Shown one piece after another: positions 1 to 8,289 of a stretch of DNA of 64,000 nucleotides. The notes below the pieces were generated by a model. The model was not told where the DNA came from. It searched no databases and saw nothing but the letters and a program-made list of their open reading frames with translations. Position numbers and translations under genes: made by a program. Numbering within the stretch: the stretch's first letter is position 1; every line of letters begins with the position of its first letter. Origin of the DNA: Desulfatirhabdium butyrativorans DSM 18734 (GTDB lineage: Bacteria; Desulfobacterota; Desulfobacteria; Desulfobacterales; Desulfatirhabdiaceae); contig NZ_KE386986.1 in the NCBI RefSeq assembly GCF_000429925.1, positions 150,522 through 214,521 of the forward strand. The letters are read 5' to 3'.

Positions 1-132
1 GCCCACGAAGTGGGCACTTAACGCGCACGCAGTGCGCAAATGACGGCCACGCAGTGGCCACCTGACGGCTGCGCAGCAGCCACATGACGCCCACGCAGTG
101 GGCACTTAACGCGCACGCAGTGGGCACTTGAC
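1..132. repeat. Mini-hairpin module array A (about 6 modules, cut by window edge)
   Basis: Six consecutive modules of about 22 bp. Each has a palindrome with a 3-nt loop followed by a heptamer of the form ACNTGAC or ACTTAAC. Stems seen on the plus strand are GCCCAC/GTGGGC, GCGCAC/GTGCGC, GGCCAC/GTGGCC and GGCTGC/GCAGCC, with loops GAA (first) or GCA (others). The last module is imperfect (GCGCAC with GTGGGC). The array ends one base before the stop codon of the response regulator gene on the minus strand, so it lies immediately 3' of that gene. The array may continue beyond the window. Confidence 0.9.
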
Positions 133-133
133 A

Positions 134-499
134 TTAATGGATGTATTTCCGGATTTGATCCACAAATGTCTCCGGATCGATGGGCTTTTCGATGTATCCG
201 GTGGCGCCTGCTGCCAGGATTCGTTCCCGGTCTCCCGTCATGGCATAGGATGTGACCGCAATGATGGGCACATCCGATAGCTCCGGATGCCGCTTGAGCT
301 CCTCGGCCACGGCGTAGCCATCCATTTCGGGAAGCTGAATATCGAGCAGGATGGCCCTGGGTTTCAGACGCAGCGCCTCGTCGACACCCTGGCGTCCGTT
401 TTCGGCGCCGATAATCGAAAACCCATTTTTTTCGAGCAAGAACCGCATCATATAGAAATTCTGAGCATTGTCCTCGATGATCAGCAAATGGTCGCTCAT
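134..499 (-). CDS. Single-domain response regulator (CheY-like receiver)
   Basis: A 121-residue stand-alone receiver domain with no output domain. The acidic pocket is E9-D10, the phospho-acceptor is D53 (LLDIQLPEMDG), the switch Thr is T83 and the conserved Lys is K105 (EKP). Its start overlaps the end of the upstream histidine kinase gene by 4 bp (ATGA), so the two are probably translationally coupled and form a cognate pair. With no DNA-binding domain it most likely acts by protein-protein contact or as a phosphorelay intermediate. The gene is followed at once by hairpin array A. Confidence 0.93.
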   Translation of the reverse strand: MSDHLLIIEDNAQNFYMMRFLLEKNGFSIIGAENGRQGVDEALRLKPRAILLDIQLPEMDGYAVAEELKRHPELSDVPIIAVTSYAMTGDRERILAAGATGYIEKPIDPETFVDQIRKYIH

Positions 500-2634
500 G
501 CGATGATCCTTTCCTCTTGTGCTTCAGGAGGCAGTTTGGGAATCTGTACCGTAAACGTGCTTCCCTGACCCCATTGGCTCTGCACCTGAATGCTGCCGCC
601 CATCATCTCGACCAGTTTCTTGCAAATCGAGAGTCCCAGGCCCGTCCCTTCATGTTTGCGGGACAGTCCGGTATCGATCTGGTGAAAAGGCTGAAAGAGA
701 CCGGGCAGTTCTTCTGGCCGGATGCCGATTCCGGTGTCGGAAACCGAAAAGCGGTATTCGTTTCCGATTGCATGGCAGGAAACACGGATGTTTCCCTTTT
801 CCGTGAACTTGACCGCATTGTTGAGCAGATTGAGAAAAACCTGTTCCAGCCGGCGTTGATCCGTGACGATGTCGCCGACATGACGGTCGATCTCCAGCCC
901 CAGATCGATCCCTTTCTTTTCGGCCAGGGGGGCAACCAGCTTGAGCGTTTTCTCGATGGCATCGCGCAGATTGAAGGAAGCCCGGGCCAGGGAGAACTGG
1001 CCCGCCTCGATTTTGGAGATGTCGAGCACATCGTTGATCAGTGCCAGAAGATGGCGGGAGCTTGTCTGCACCATGCCCATCTGTTTTTTCTGCTCTTCGT
1101 TGAGGGGGCCAGCCAGGCCCTGGAGCAGGATGCCGGTAAACCCGATGATCGAGTTGAGGGGCGTGCGCAATTCGTGGCTCATGGTGGCCAGAAAGGCGGA
1201 CTTGAGGCGATCCGCAGACTCGGCCCGCTCCTTGGCGACGAGCAGCTCGGCCGTGCGCTCCGCAACCCGCTGCTCCAGAACCTCGGCGTTTTGGCGCAGC
1301 TCTTCATTGAGCATGAGAATCCGCCGATCCGCCAATACACGATCGGTGATATCGGAGCCGATGCTGAGGATCTCGATCAGTTGCCCCTGATCATCGAAGA
1401 GCATCTTGTTGCGCCAGTCGATCCAGACCCTTTCGCCGTTACGACGGACGTTTTCGTTGATATGGTGTTCAAATTTTACAGGATCGGCCAGGATATCCGC
1501 CATCAGCGATCCAAGATACCTTCCGGAGCTTTCGGTTTCCGGGAGGATGGTTTCGAGCAGACTTTTTCCGAGAATTTCCGATTCTGAATAACCGAAGAAA
1601 TCCAGACCGAATTCGTTGATGAAGGTGATTTTGCCATCGATGGAAAAACGAATGATGATGCTGTTGGCCAGGGTTACCAGCTCCCGGTATTTCTGTTCGC
1701 TTTGGTGCAGGGTCTGGTTCAGCTCCCGCAGTTCGCGGGTGCGCTCGTTGACCTTTGCCTTCAGGATGAGGCTGCCAGCGCCACTCAGCAGAAGCGCAAC
1801 CCCTGCGACGAGAGCGCTGATCCAAACCCATGCGGGCAGGGCGAACTGGACAGGTTCCGAAGTCCACCGTTTCAAGGATCGGTAATAGACCGAATCGGGG
1901 TCCTGCTTCATACTGGTCAACCGGGCGTCGATGGCGGCAAGCAGGGTTTGATTGCGATCTTTTGGGGCCGCAAAAAAGAGGTTGGATGGCTCGAAAATGA
2001 CCGATGTATCTTCCAGGCCATATTGTTTGACGTGCATCATGCCATAGAAACGGTTGGTAATGGCTGCGTCGGCTTCGCCGCGAGCCACCATTTCGAAAGA
2101 AGCCTGGTAATCCGGCAGCGGAACGAGAGTGACGTGCAGCCCGAAACCTTCCGCCAGCCGGCTGAAGGAATCCTGCTGTACCGATCGCTCCAGCACGACG
2201 ATGCGCTTTCCGGCAAGATCCAGAATCGATTGAATCTTGCTGCCTTTTCGCGCGTAGATTTGATACCAGGAAGAGAGCACCGGTACGGATGGAAAGGAAA
2301 ATATTGTTTCCCGTTCGGCCGAATGAGCGACATCGGGCATCAAATCGATTTCGCCCCGTTGAAGGCGATCCAGACCCTCGCCCCATGTGCCGGGGACATA
2401 CTGGATTTCCCAGTCTTCATCCCTGGCAATGGATTCGATTAGATCGGCAAAGATGCCGGCGGCTTTTCCGAATGGATCGGTAAAGATCTTGGGGGCGTTC
2501 TCGTACAGGCCGACTTTGACGATCCGGTTCGGCGCAGCGGTAACATCGGCCCCGGGCAGGAATACCAAGGACAGAACGAGAACCACAAACAAACCAACGA
2601 TGGACCGGCAGAGCGAATTCAACGAATGAATCAT
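496..2634 (-). CDS. Sensor histidine kinase with periplasmic solute-binding (SBP_bac_3) domain and PAS
   Basis: A 712-residue membrane kinase. Residues 1-34 are a signal or anchor segment. Residues about 37-262 resemble a type-3 periplasmic solute-binding domain (begins VGLYENAPKI; contains GEADAAITN). A transmembrane helix spans about 268-291, then a coiled linker and a PAS domain at about 315-432. The HisKA motif is SHELRTPLN with H487, followed by a HATPase with the N-box near 602-610, DTGIGI at 633-638 and GTGLGLS at 663-669. This layout (BvgS/EvgS-like sensor without the attached receiver) suggests direct sensing of a small polar ligand in the periplasm. The receiver is encoded separately by the overlapping downstream gene. 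The ligand cannot be told from sequence. Confidence 0.93.
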   Translation of the reverse strand: MIHSLNSLCRSIVGLFVVLVLSLVFLPGADVTAAPNRIVKVGLYENAPKIFTDPFGKAAGIFADLIESIARDEDWEIQYVPGTWGEGLDRLQRGEIDLMPDVAHSAERETIFSFPSVPVLSSWYQIYARKGSKIQSILDLAGKRIVVLERSVQQDSFSRLAEGFGLHVTLVPLPDYQASFEMVARGEADAAITNRFYGMMHVKQYGLEDTSVIFEPSNLFFAAPKDRNQTLLAAIDARLTSMKQDPDSVYYRSLKRWTSEPVQFALPAWVWISALVAGVALLLSGAGSLILKAKVNERTRELRELNQTLHQSEQKYRELVTLANSIIIRFSIDGKITFINEFGLDFFGYSESEILGKSLLETILPETESSGRYLGSLMADILADPVKFEHHINENVRRNGERVWIDWRNKMLFDDQGQLIEILSIGSDITDRVLADRRILMLNEELRQNAEVLEQRVAERTAELLVAKERAESADRLKSAFLATMSHELRTPLNSIIGFTGILLQGLAGPLNEEQKKQMGMVQTSSRHLLALINDVLDISKIEAGQFSLARASFNLRDAIEKTLKLVAPLAEKKGIDLGLEIDRHVGDIVTDQRRLEQVFLNLLNNAVKFTEKGNIRVSCHAIGNEYRFSVSDTGIGIRPEELPGLFQPFHQIDTGLSRKHEGTGLGLSICKKLVEMMGGSIQVQSQWGQGSTFTVQIPKLPPEAQEERIIA

Positions 2635-2659
2635 CCCTCACCTCCTCAGACCAATCCCC

Positions 2660-2917
2660 GACGCCCACGAAGTGGCCACCTGACGCTGCGAAGCAGCACC
2701 TGACGCCCACGAAGTGGGCACTTGACGGCTGCGAAGCAGCCACTTGACGCGCACGCAGTGCGCACCTGACGTCGCATCGCGACACCTGACGGCCGCTTGC
2801 GGCCACCTGACGCTGCGCAGCAGCACCTGACGCCCACGAAGTGGGCACTTGACGGCTGCGAAGCAGCCACTTGACGCGCACGCAGTGCGCACCTGACGTC
2901 GCGCAGCGACACCTGAC
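2660..2917. repeat. Mini-hairpin module array B (12 modules)
   Basis: Twelve modules separated by ACCTGAC or ACTTGAC. In plus-strand order the stems begin GCCCA, GCTGC, GCCCA, GGCTG, GCGCA, GTCGC, GGCCGC, GCTGC, GCCCA, GGCTG, GCGCA, GTCGC. Modules 2-6 and 8-12 have the same order, so a five-module block starting at 2685 recurs 127 bp later at 2812. Loops are GAA or GCA, apart from the TT-loop GGCCGC/GCGGCC module and one GTCGC module with an altered loop. The array starts five bases after the stop of the Sua5-like gene and ends 25 bp before the kinase start codon, so it separates two co-oriented minus-strand genes. Confidence 0.95.
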
Positions 2918-2922
2918 AATTT

Positions 2923-3534
2923 TTACTCCCCGAATATCCCGACCTCCCCAAGACCTGCCCGGATGACCAGCGGCGTGTCGTCGATCAGGGAGATGACGCT
3001 CGATGGTTTTCCGGGGACCGGCCCGCCGTCGATGACCAGATCGAGCTGTTTGCCATAGCGGTCATGGAGCAGGGAAGGATTGAAAAATATTTCACCGTCT
3101 GGCGTTGCGGCGCTGGTGGAAATGATCGGATTCCCCAGGGCTTTCACGATCTCGATGCTGATCGGATGATCCGGCACGCGGATACCGGCCGTTTTCCGAC
3201 GGGTCAGCATCATCTTGGGAACTTTCTTCGATCCTTCGAGGATGAAGGTGTACGGGCCGGGGAGCAGCCGTTTCATGGTCTTGTAAGCATAGTTGGAAAC
3301 CTTGGCGTAGTCGCTGATGTGCTTGAGATCTGAACAGATGAAACTGAAGGGTTTGCCCGGATCGCGCTGTTTCAACTGATAGATGCGCTGGATGGCCTTC
3401 TTGTTCATGATGTCACAGCCGATGCCGTAAAATGTGTCTGTCGGATAGGCGATGACGCCGCCTTCAAGCAAGAGGTCGACGACCTGCTGGATCAGTCTGG
3501 GCTGGGGATTGACGGGATTGATTTCGATGAGCAT
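2923..3534 (-). CDS. Sua5/YciO/YrdC/YwlC family protein (threonylcarbamoyl-AMP synthase-like)
   Basis: A 203-residue protein of the family whose TsaC/Sua5 members make L-threonylcarbamoyl-AMP from Thr, bicarbonate and ATP for t6A37 of tRNA. The N-terminal GGVIAYPTDTFYGIGCD segment and the downstream KPFSFICSDL and LLPGPYTFIL motifs are diagnostic of the YrdC fold. The sequence is closer in style to YciO, whose activity is less certain, so I leave the symbol empty. The start is the ATG at 3534, preceded by AGGAAAG. An open frame 15 codons longer exists but those codons come from hairpin array C. The gene lies between arrays B and C. Confidence 0.88.
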   Translation of the reverse strand: MLIEINPVNPQPRLIQQVVDLLLEGGVIAYPTDTFYGIGCDIMNKKAIQRIYQLKQRDPGKPFSFICSDLKHISDYAKVSNYAYKTMKRLLPGPYTFILEGSKKVPKMMLTRRKTAGIRVPDHPISIEIVKALGNPIISTSAATPDGEIFFNPSLLHDRYGKQLDLVIDGGPVPGKPSSVISLIDDTPLVIRAGLGEVGIFGE

Positions 3535-3552
3535 GCGTTCTTTCCTGGAGTT

Positions 3553-3830
3553 GTCAGGTGCGCACTTCGTGCGCGTCAAGTGCTGCTGCGCAGCGTCAGG
3601 TGTCGCTTCGCGACGTCAGGTGCGCACTGCGTGCGCGTCATGTGGCCACTGCGTGGCCGTCAGGTGCTGCTTCGCAGCGTCAGGAGTCGCTTCGCGACGT
3701 CAGGTGCGCACTGCGTGCGCGTCAGGTGGCCGCAAGCGGCCGTCAGGTGCTGCTTCGCAGCGTCATGAGTCGCTTCGCGACGTCAGGTGCGCACTGCGTG
3801 CGCGTCAGGTGCTGCGGAGCAGCCGTCAGG
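3553..3830. repeat. Mini-hairpin module array C (13 modules, inverted relative to A and B)
   Basis: Thirteen modules written on the plus strand as GTCAGGT plus palindrome, so the GAA/GCA loops are on the minus strand. The GTCGC, GCGCAC and GCTGC words recur in similar local order, with GGCCAC/GTGGCC or GGCCGC/GCGGCC modules between. The heptamer varies as GTCAAGT, GTCATGT and GTCAGGA. The array starts 18 bp upstream of the Sua5-like start codon and ends five bases before the stop codon of the HAD hydrolase gene. It therefore fills almost the whole gap between two co-oriented genes. Confidence 0.95.
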
Positions 3831-3835
3831 GATGA

Positions 3836-4576
3836 TCAATGGTTTTGTTCGAGAAAGGCGATTGCCTGCGGCAATTCCCTGAATCGGTAAATGATATAAT
3901 CGGGCTCGACACCTTCCATTTCCTGCCTGCCCTGATTCGATCGGAAAAACACGGTTTTCATGCCGACACGCCGGGCGCCGTATATGTCGCGGTAGATGTC
4001 GTTGCCGACGAAAACGACGTTTTCCGGTGTTTGGCCCATGGCCGAGAGCGCGGCATCGAAGAGCCTGCGGTCCGGCTTTCGGAATCCATGGTCTCCGGAG
4101 ACGACGATCGGGTCGAAATATCCGGCGATGCCCGTTTCCCGCAGTTCGGGAAGCGCCCATGCGCTCTGGCCGTCGGATACGACAGCCATACGGTACGATT
4201 GTGACAACTGATCGAGGACGGAGCCCACATCCGGATACAGATCCAGCCGTATCCGGGAGAGCGCCCGGAACATTTCGGCCAGGATACGGGGAAGCTGCCT
4301 GCGTTTGGTGACCGGTATGCGCAAACTGTCTGTGTGGGCGTCCAGAATGGCGCCCCAAAGCTTGACGGCGTCGAATTCGGGATGGGGGCAGTTTCGCTGC
4401 TTGCGCTGCTCTTCCATAGTGCGAAAATACATTTCCCGAAGTGAAATTGGGGGAATGGCCAGCCCCTGATAGGCCAGGAAACATCCGATGGCCCGGTAGA
4501 TGTCTTCCCTGCCTTCATCCGTCAGGATGTCGATCAGGGTGCCGTTGGCGTCGAAGAGGATGCCGGTGATTTTCAT
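3836..4576 (-). CDS. HAD-superfamily hydrolase with Asn in place of the second catalytic Asp
   Basis: A 246-residue HAD protein. Motif I is FDANGTL with nucleophile D9. The usual +2 Asp (the acid/base of HAD phosphatases) is N11. Motif II is VVSDGQ, the motif III Lys lies in FRKPDRRLF, and motif IV is FVGNDIYRDIYGAR. An alpha-helical cap lies between motifs I and II. The start is the ATG at 4576, which overlaps the stop of the upstream kinase-like gene by 4 bp (ATGA); an open frame extending further upstream lies inside that gene. Replacing +2 Asp is known in haloacid dehalogenases and in some phosphatase-like members, so the reaction is uncertain. Pairing with a kinase-like protein suggests a small phosphorylated metabolite. 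Confidence 0.88.
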   Translation of the reverse strand: MKITGILFDANGTLIDILTDEGREDIYRAIGCFLAYQGLAIPPISLREMYFRTMEEQRKQRNCPHPEFDAVKLWGAILDAHTDSLRIPVTKRRQLPRILAEMFRALSRIRLDLYPDVGSVLDQLSQSYRMAVVSDGQSAWALPELRETGIAGYFDPIVVSGDHGFRKPDRRLFDAALSAMGQTPENVVFVGNDIYRDIYGARRVGMKTVFFRSNQGRQEMEGVEPDYIIYRFRELPQAIAFLEQNH

Positions 4577-5571
4577 GGAATCGACCTCAGAATGGTTGCC
4601 GCCTGCTGGATCAACTGGTTGCGGTAGCCGGAGGAGACCCAGTCGTTTCGGGCGATTCGCAGAAACGTGATGCCGAGATAAAACGGAAACCGCCTCGTGA
4701 TCGCCTGGAAGGCGACAGGCTGGTCCGGAAAATGCCGGGCGTATTCCCACAGAAAATGGCCGATGAACGGTTCACCCGCCATGGGATCGTTCGTGGCCCG
4801 GAAGAAGAAATGCTTGATCTCCCCGCAGAGCCTGCCCAGGTCGAAGACCCGATCCGCCCAGCGCATGCGCTCCAGATCGATGGCCGTCACATCGGCCCCG
4901 CGCCCGATCAACAGGTTCGACGGGGTCGGGTCGCCATGAACCAGAACGCTGCGATCTTCCCACATGAACGGCTGGTTGCGCCACAGTTCCTTCAGATACC
5001 GGAAATCGGAGGCGCCGTTTGATCCCAGAAACCCCTTGGATTGGAGCGTGTAGAGCAACCCTTCGAAATAATGGGTGACACGATCGAAGTCGACCGGCCA
5101 GTCCCCCGCAGTTCGGTGATGAAAATGGGCCAGAAAAGAGGCCAGGCCGGAAAGTTTGCGGTAAAAGCGATCCTTGTTGCCGTATTGTATGGCCCCTTCG
5201 ATGACGGAACCCAAAGATTCGGCGTGAACGTATTCGGTTATCAGGACGTTGTCGATGTCGGCATTGAATCCGTAGGGCCGCACGACACGGTGCGGCGGAT
5301 CGGCAAGGCCGAGGTTCCGGAGGAAAACGAGATTGTTGAATTCCGTCTGACCGGCGTACCTGGCCTGGCCCGGGTCGGAGAGTTTGAAGAATTTACCGAC
5401 CAGCTTGATGCCGATCACCTGATCCGAATACAGGTAAACATCCCGGTTGCCGTCGAACCGGAACACCCGGAAGTCGGGCGGCATGCCGATTCCGCCGATC
5501 TGAGGGAGAATGTCGCAGCAGAAATAGCTGTAGAGCGGATCGTTGTGCTTGAGATGTCCCAGGTATTTCAT
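4573..5571 (-). CDS. Aminoglycoside phosphotransferase-family (APH/ChoK-like) kinase
   Basis: A 332-residue protein with an APH-type small-molecule kinase fold. The Brenner-like catalytic loop is HGDPTPSNLL in the C-terminal half, followed by AIDLERM at the metal-binding position. An ATP-binding N-lobe segment (VIGIKLVGKFF) and ITEYVHAESLG precede it. I chose the ATG at 5571 because the 58 codons upstream in frame are made of dispersed GTCAGRA heptamer repeats and are not protein-like. It overlaps the HAD gene by 4 bp, so kinase and hydrolase are probably co-translated. The substrate (sugar, choline or amino-alcohol type) is unknown, and antibiotic resistance should not be assumed. Confidence 0.82.
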   Translation of the reverse strand: MKYLGHLKHNDPLYSYFCCDILPQIGGIGMPPDFRVFRFDGNRDVYLYSDQVIGIKLVGKFFKLSDPGQARYAGQTEFNNLVFLRNLGLADPPHRVVRPYGFNADIDNVLITEYVHAESLGSVIEGAIQYGNKDRFYRKLSGLASFLAHFHHRTAGDWPVDFDRVTHYFEGLLYTLQSKGFLGSNGASDFRYLKELWRNQPFMWEDRSVLVHGDPTPSNLLIGRGADVTAIDLERMRWADRVFDLGRLCGEIKHFFFRATNDPMAGEPFIGHFLWEYARHFPDQPVAFQAITRRFPFYLGITFLRIARNDWVSSGYRNQLIQQAATILRSIP

Positions 5572-5599
5572 GGTTGCTGGTTCTTTCCGTGGGAATCTT

Positions 5600-5800
5600 C
5601 CATGCAGCCGGGGTTGCACCCCGGTGGATGAAAGTCGCGGGAGCGGACATCCATGGGAATAGGCTGCATCCGCTTTCTTCTGACTTCTGACTTCTGACTT
5701 CTGACTTCTGACTCCTGATATTCGACTTTCGTAGGAATCGCTCATTAAACCGGGGTTTCACCCCGGTTCATGAAAGTCGCTGGGGCGACTTCCTTAAGGG
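5600..5800. repeat. Composite dispersed repeat with stem-loops and 7-bp tandem units (6 units)
   Basis: Consists of a stem-loop (CCGGGG/CCCCGG at 5608-5624), a conserved stretch (ATGAAAGTCGC then CATCCGCTTTCTTC), six tandem heptamers at 5678-5719 (five TTCTGAC and a final TCCTGAT), a tail (ATTCGACTTTCGTAGGAAT) and a second stem-loop AACCGGGG-TTTCA-CCCCGGTT at 5748-5768. The same arrangement with different heptamer numbers recurs near 10.0, 10.4, 28.6 and 42.9 kb. It lies between uvrB and the kinase-like gene, both on the minus strand. Confidence 0.9.
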
Positions 5801-5828
5801 TGTGGCAACATGACTGTCGCCCTACGGT

Positions 5829-5890
5829 ACTGCCGACTGCCCACTGCCGACTGCCCACTGCCCACTGCCCACTGCCGACTACGCACTGCC
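5829..5890. repeat. 7-bp tandem array, ACTGCCS family (7 clean units)
   Basis: Seven uninterrupted ACTGCCG/ACTGCCC units at 5829-5877, then two degenerate units. The flank before the array (GACTGTCGCCCTACGGT) resembles the flank of the 28.7-kb array. The rest of the 5572-6002 gap between the kinase-like gene and uvrB shows no gene that I can support. Confidence 0.9.
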
Positions 5891-6002
5891 TGCAGCGCCA
5901 TGTTGTGTCATTCATGCATGGATTTTGTCGTGCACCCATTCATAGCTGAATCCGCTTTGGAATACAAGAAGATGCGCTGGGTGGATGAGCGTCCGAAAGG
6001 GA

Positions 6003-7991
6003 TCAGGAAAAAACGGCTGCGGCCCGCAATTGCTTGATCCTTTCCCGCAGGAGGATGGCCTTTTCAAAATCCAGATCCTTTGCCGCCTGGTGCATTTCGA
6101 TTTCGAGTTTTTCGATGGATTTTTCCATCGCTTCGAGCGATCCGAAACCCATGGTTTCCTCGGCCGCCCGGAATCCGTTTTCGGGTGCCGCCTTGCTCAG
6201 TACGGCTTCGAAGGCGGGCGCAATGTCTTTGGTGATCCCCTTTGGCTCGATACGATGCTTCCGGTTGTATTCGGCCTGGATGGCGCGCCGCCGGCTGGTT
6301 TCCTCGATGGCCTGGCGCATGGCCTCCGTGATGGTTTCCGCATAGAGGATGACTTTCCCGTGAAGGTTGCGCGATGCCCTCCCGCAGGTCTGGATCAGGG
6401 ATCGGGCGGATCGGAGGAAGCCTTCCTTGTCGGCGTCGAGGATGGCGACCAGGGATACCTCCGGGATGTCGAGCCCTTCCCGGAGCAGGTTGATGCCGAC
6501 CAGCACGTCGAAGAGACCCATGCGCAGGTCCCGGATGATCTCCATTCGCTCGATGGTGCTGATGTCCGAATGCAGGTACCGGATGGGGATGCCGATGTCG
6601 CCGTAGTATTCGGTGAGGTCTTCGGCCATCCGTTTGGTCAGGGTCGTGACCAGAACACGCTCTTTTGCCTGGATGCGGTTGCGGATTTCCCCCAGCAGAT
6701 CATCCACCTGATGGGTGGCTGGCCGAACTTCGATTTCCGGGTCCAGCAACCCCGTCGGCCGAACGATCAGCTCCACCACATGATCGCCCGCCTTTGCCCG
6801 CTCTTCATCGGCAGGAGTCGCGGATACATAGACGGCTTGCGGAATGCGGGCCTGTGCCTCCTCCCAGGTCAGGGGCCGGTTGTCGAGGGCGGATGGCAGC
6901 CGGAACCCGTAATTGGCAAGGGTTTCTTTCCGGGAGCGGTCCCCGTGATACATCCCCCGCATCTGGGGCAGACCGATGTGGCTTTCGTCGAAAAAGACCA
7001 GGACATCTTCCGGGAAATAATCGAGCAGTGTCGGCGGGGGCTCTCCTGCGGATCTTCCGGTCAGGTGCCGGGAATAATTCTCGATGCCGTTGCAGTACCC
7101 CAGCTCCATCATCATTTCCACATCGAAATGAGTCCGCTCCTCGATACGCTGGGCTTCGATCCACTTGTTTTCGCTTCGGAAAAAGGCGATGCGCTCCTTG
7201 AGTTCTTCGAGGATGGTGTCGATGGCCCGTTTCAGGGTGGTTTTCTGGGTGACGTAGTGGCTGGCCGGGAAAATGGCGGTCTGGCCGAGCGATCGCAGGA
7301 CAGTGCCCCGAAGCGGATTGATTTCGGCGATACGCTCGATTTCATCCCCGAAAAAATCCACCCGGACGGCCCTGTCTTCTTCGTAAGCCGGGAAGATTTC
7401 CACCCGGTCTCCCCGCACCCGGAACACCCCGCGGTGAAAGTCCATGTCGTTTCGCTCGTACTGGATGCTGACGAGGTTTCGCAGCAATTGCTGCCGATCC
7501 ATCGCCTGGCCGGTTTGCAGCTCGATGCGCATCTCCAGATAGTCTTCGGGCGCCCCCAGGCCGTAGATGCAGGAGACGCTGGCGACCACGATGACGTCCC
7601 GCCGGGTGAGCACGGACATGGTGGCCGAATGGCGCAGCTTGTCGATGGCCTCGTTGATGGCCGAGTCTTTCTGGATGTAGGTATCGCTTGCAGGGATGTA
7701 TGCTTCCGGTTGATAATAATCGTAATAGCTCACGAAATATTCGACCGCGTTCTCCGGAAAGAGCGTCTTGAATTCATAGTACAACTGTGCGGCAAGGGTT
7801 TTGTTGGGCGCGATGACGAGGGTCGGCCGGTTCAGCCTGGCGATGATGTGCGCCATGGTGAAGGTTTTGCCCGATCCGGTCACGCCCAGCAGCACGTTGT
7901 GGGCGCTTCCGGATAGCAGAAACCGGCTCATTTTCTCGATGGCTTTCGGCTGGTCGCCCCGGGGCTTCATGTCGGAGATCAATTTGAACAT
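6003..7991 (-). CDS. uvrB: Excinuclease ABC subunit B
   Basis: A 662-residue UvrB, a normal length for the family. It is the helicase-like damage-verification subunit of nucleotide excision repair, loaded by UvrA2 and cut-competent with UvrC. Walker A is GVTGSGKT at residues 36-43. The beta-hairpin that is inserted into DNA carries the typical [12 protein letters not shown]. The helicase motif DESH and a C-terminal UVR motif (about 620-655, [15 protein letters not shown]) are present. The start [15 protein letters not shown] matches the family N-terminus. The gene is divergent from the histidine kinase at 8290. Confidence 0.98.
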   Translation of the reverse strand: MFKLISDMKPRGDQPKAIEKMSRFLLSGSAHNVLLGVTGSGKTFTMAHIIARLNRPTLVIAPNKTLAAQLYYEFKTLFPENAVEYFVSYYDYYQPEAYIPASDTYIQKDSAINEAIDKLRHSATMSVLTRRDVIVVASVSCIYGLGAPEDYLEMRIELQTGQAMDRQQLLRNLVSIQYERNDMDFHRGVFRVRGDRVEIFPAYEEDRAVRVDFFGDEIERIAEINPLRGTVLRSLGQTAIFPASHYVTQKTTLKRAIDTILEELKERIAFFRSENKWIEAQRIEERTHFDVEMMMELGYCNGIENYSRHLTGRSAGEPPPTLLDYFPEDVLVFFDESHIGLPQMRGMYHGDRSRKETLANYGFRLPSALDNRPLTWEEAQARIPQAVYVSATPADEERAKAGDHVVELIVRPTGLLDPEIEVRPATHQVDDLLGEIRNRIQAKERVLVTTLTKRMAEDLTEYYGDIGIPIRYLHSDISTIERMEIIRDLRMGLFDVLVGINLLREGLDIPEVSLVAILDADKEGFLRSARSLIQTCGRASRNLHGKVILYAETITEAMRQAIEETSRRRAIQAEYNRKHRIEPKGITKDIAPAFEAVLSKAAPENGFRAAEETMGFGSLEAMEKSIEKLEIEMHQAAKDLDFEKAILLRERIKQLRAAAVFS

Positions 7992-8289
7992 GGTGCTTTC
8001 CTGTGATGTCTGGCTGAAGTGATGGCTCGATGTGTCAAGCGTTCCGGCTGCGGAACGGCACTGAAGAGTTTACATCCTGTAAAGAGTTCCGACAATGATT
8101 CTGTGGGATGGTCCGGAAAGATTCCCGATATGCGGCGATGAATCGGGCATCCAAAGATGAATGCCTGCTGACAGGCGCTGGTATGTTTGTTGCTTGATGA
8201 CGGGTTGGGAGCTGAGATTTCCGGACATTCAATCGAATGTTGGTTCCTGATTGCTGATTGCTGGTAGCTGATGTTTTCTGGAGCGTTTC
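7992..8289. other. Divergent intergenic region between uvrB and a histidine kinase gene
   Basis: About 300 bp with no supported gene. It holds a perfect small hairpin (CGTTCCG-GCTG-CGGAACG at 8040-8057) and a short run of related GATTGCTG/GGTAGCTG units near 8245-8275. Promoters for both flanking genes should lie here but no clear -35/-10 pair stood out. Confidence 0.5.

Noticed and set aside
1-132. Hairpin arrays as CRISPR loci
   Set aside because: The constant part is only 7 bp, the variable parts are palindromes from a small set, there is no leader and no cas gene in the window.
2638-2919. Open frames of 90-150 codons across the hairpin arrays (also 3452-3890 and 40422-40793)
   Set aside because: They encode only translations of the repeated modules (for example repeated RQV, CALRARQV), lack ribosome-binding sites and change with module number. 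They are artefacts of stop-poor repeats.
4573-5571. Aminoglycoside resistance gene
   Set aside because: The APH-like fold is shared by many metabolic kinases and the coupling to a HAD hydrolase points to metabolism; no resistance-specific motif was recognised.
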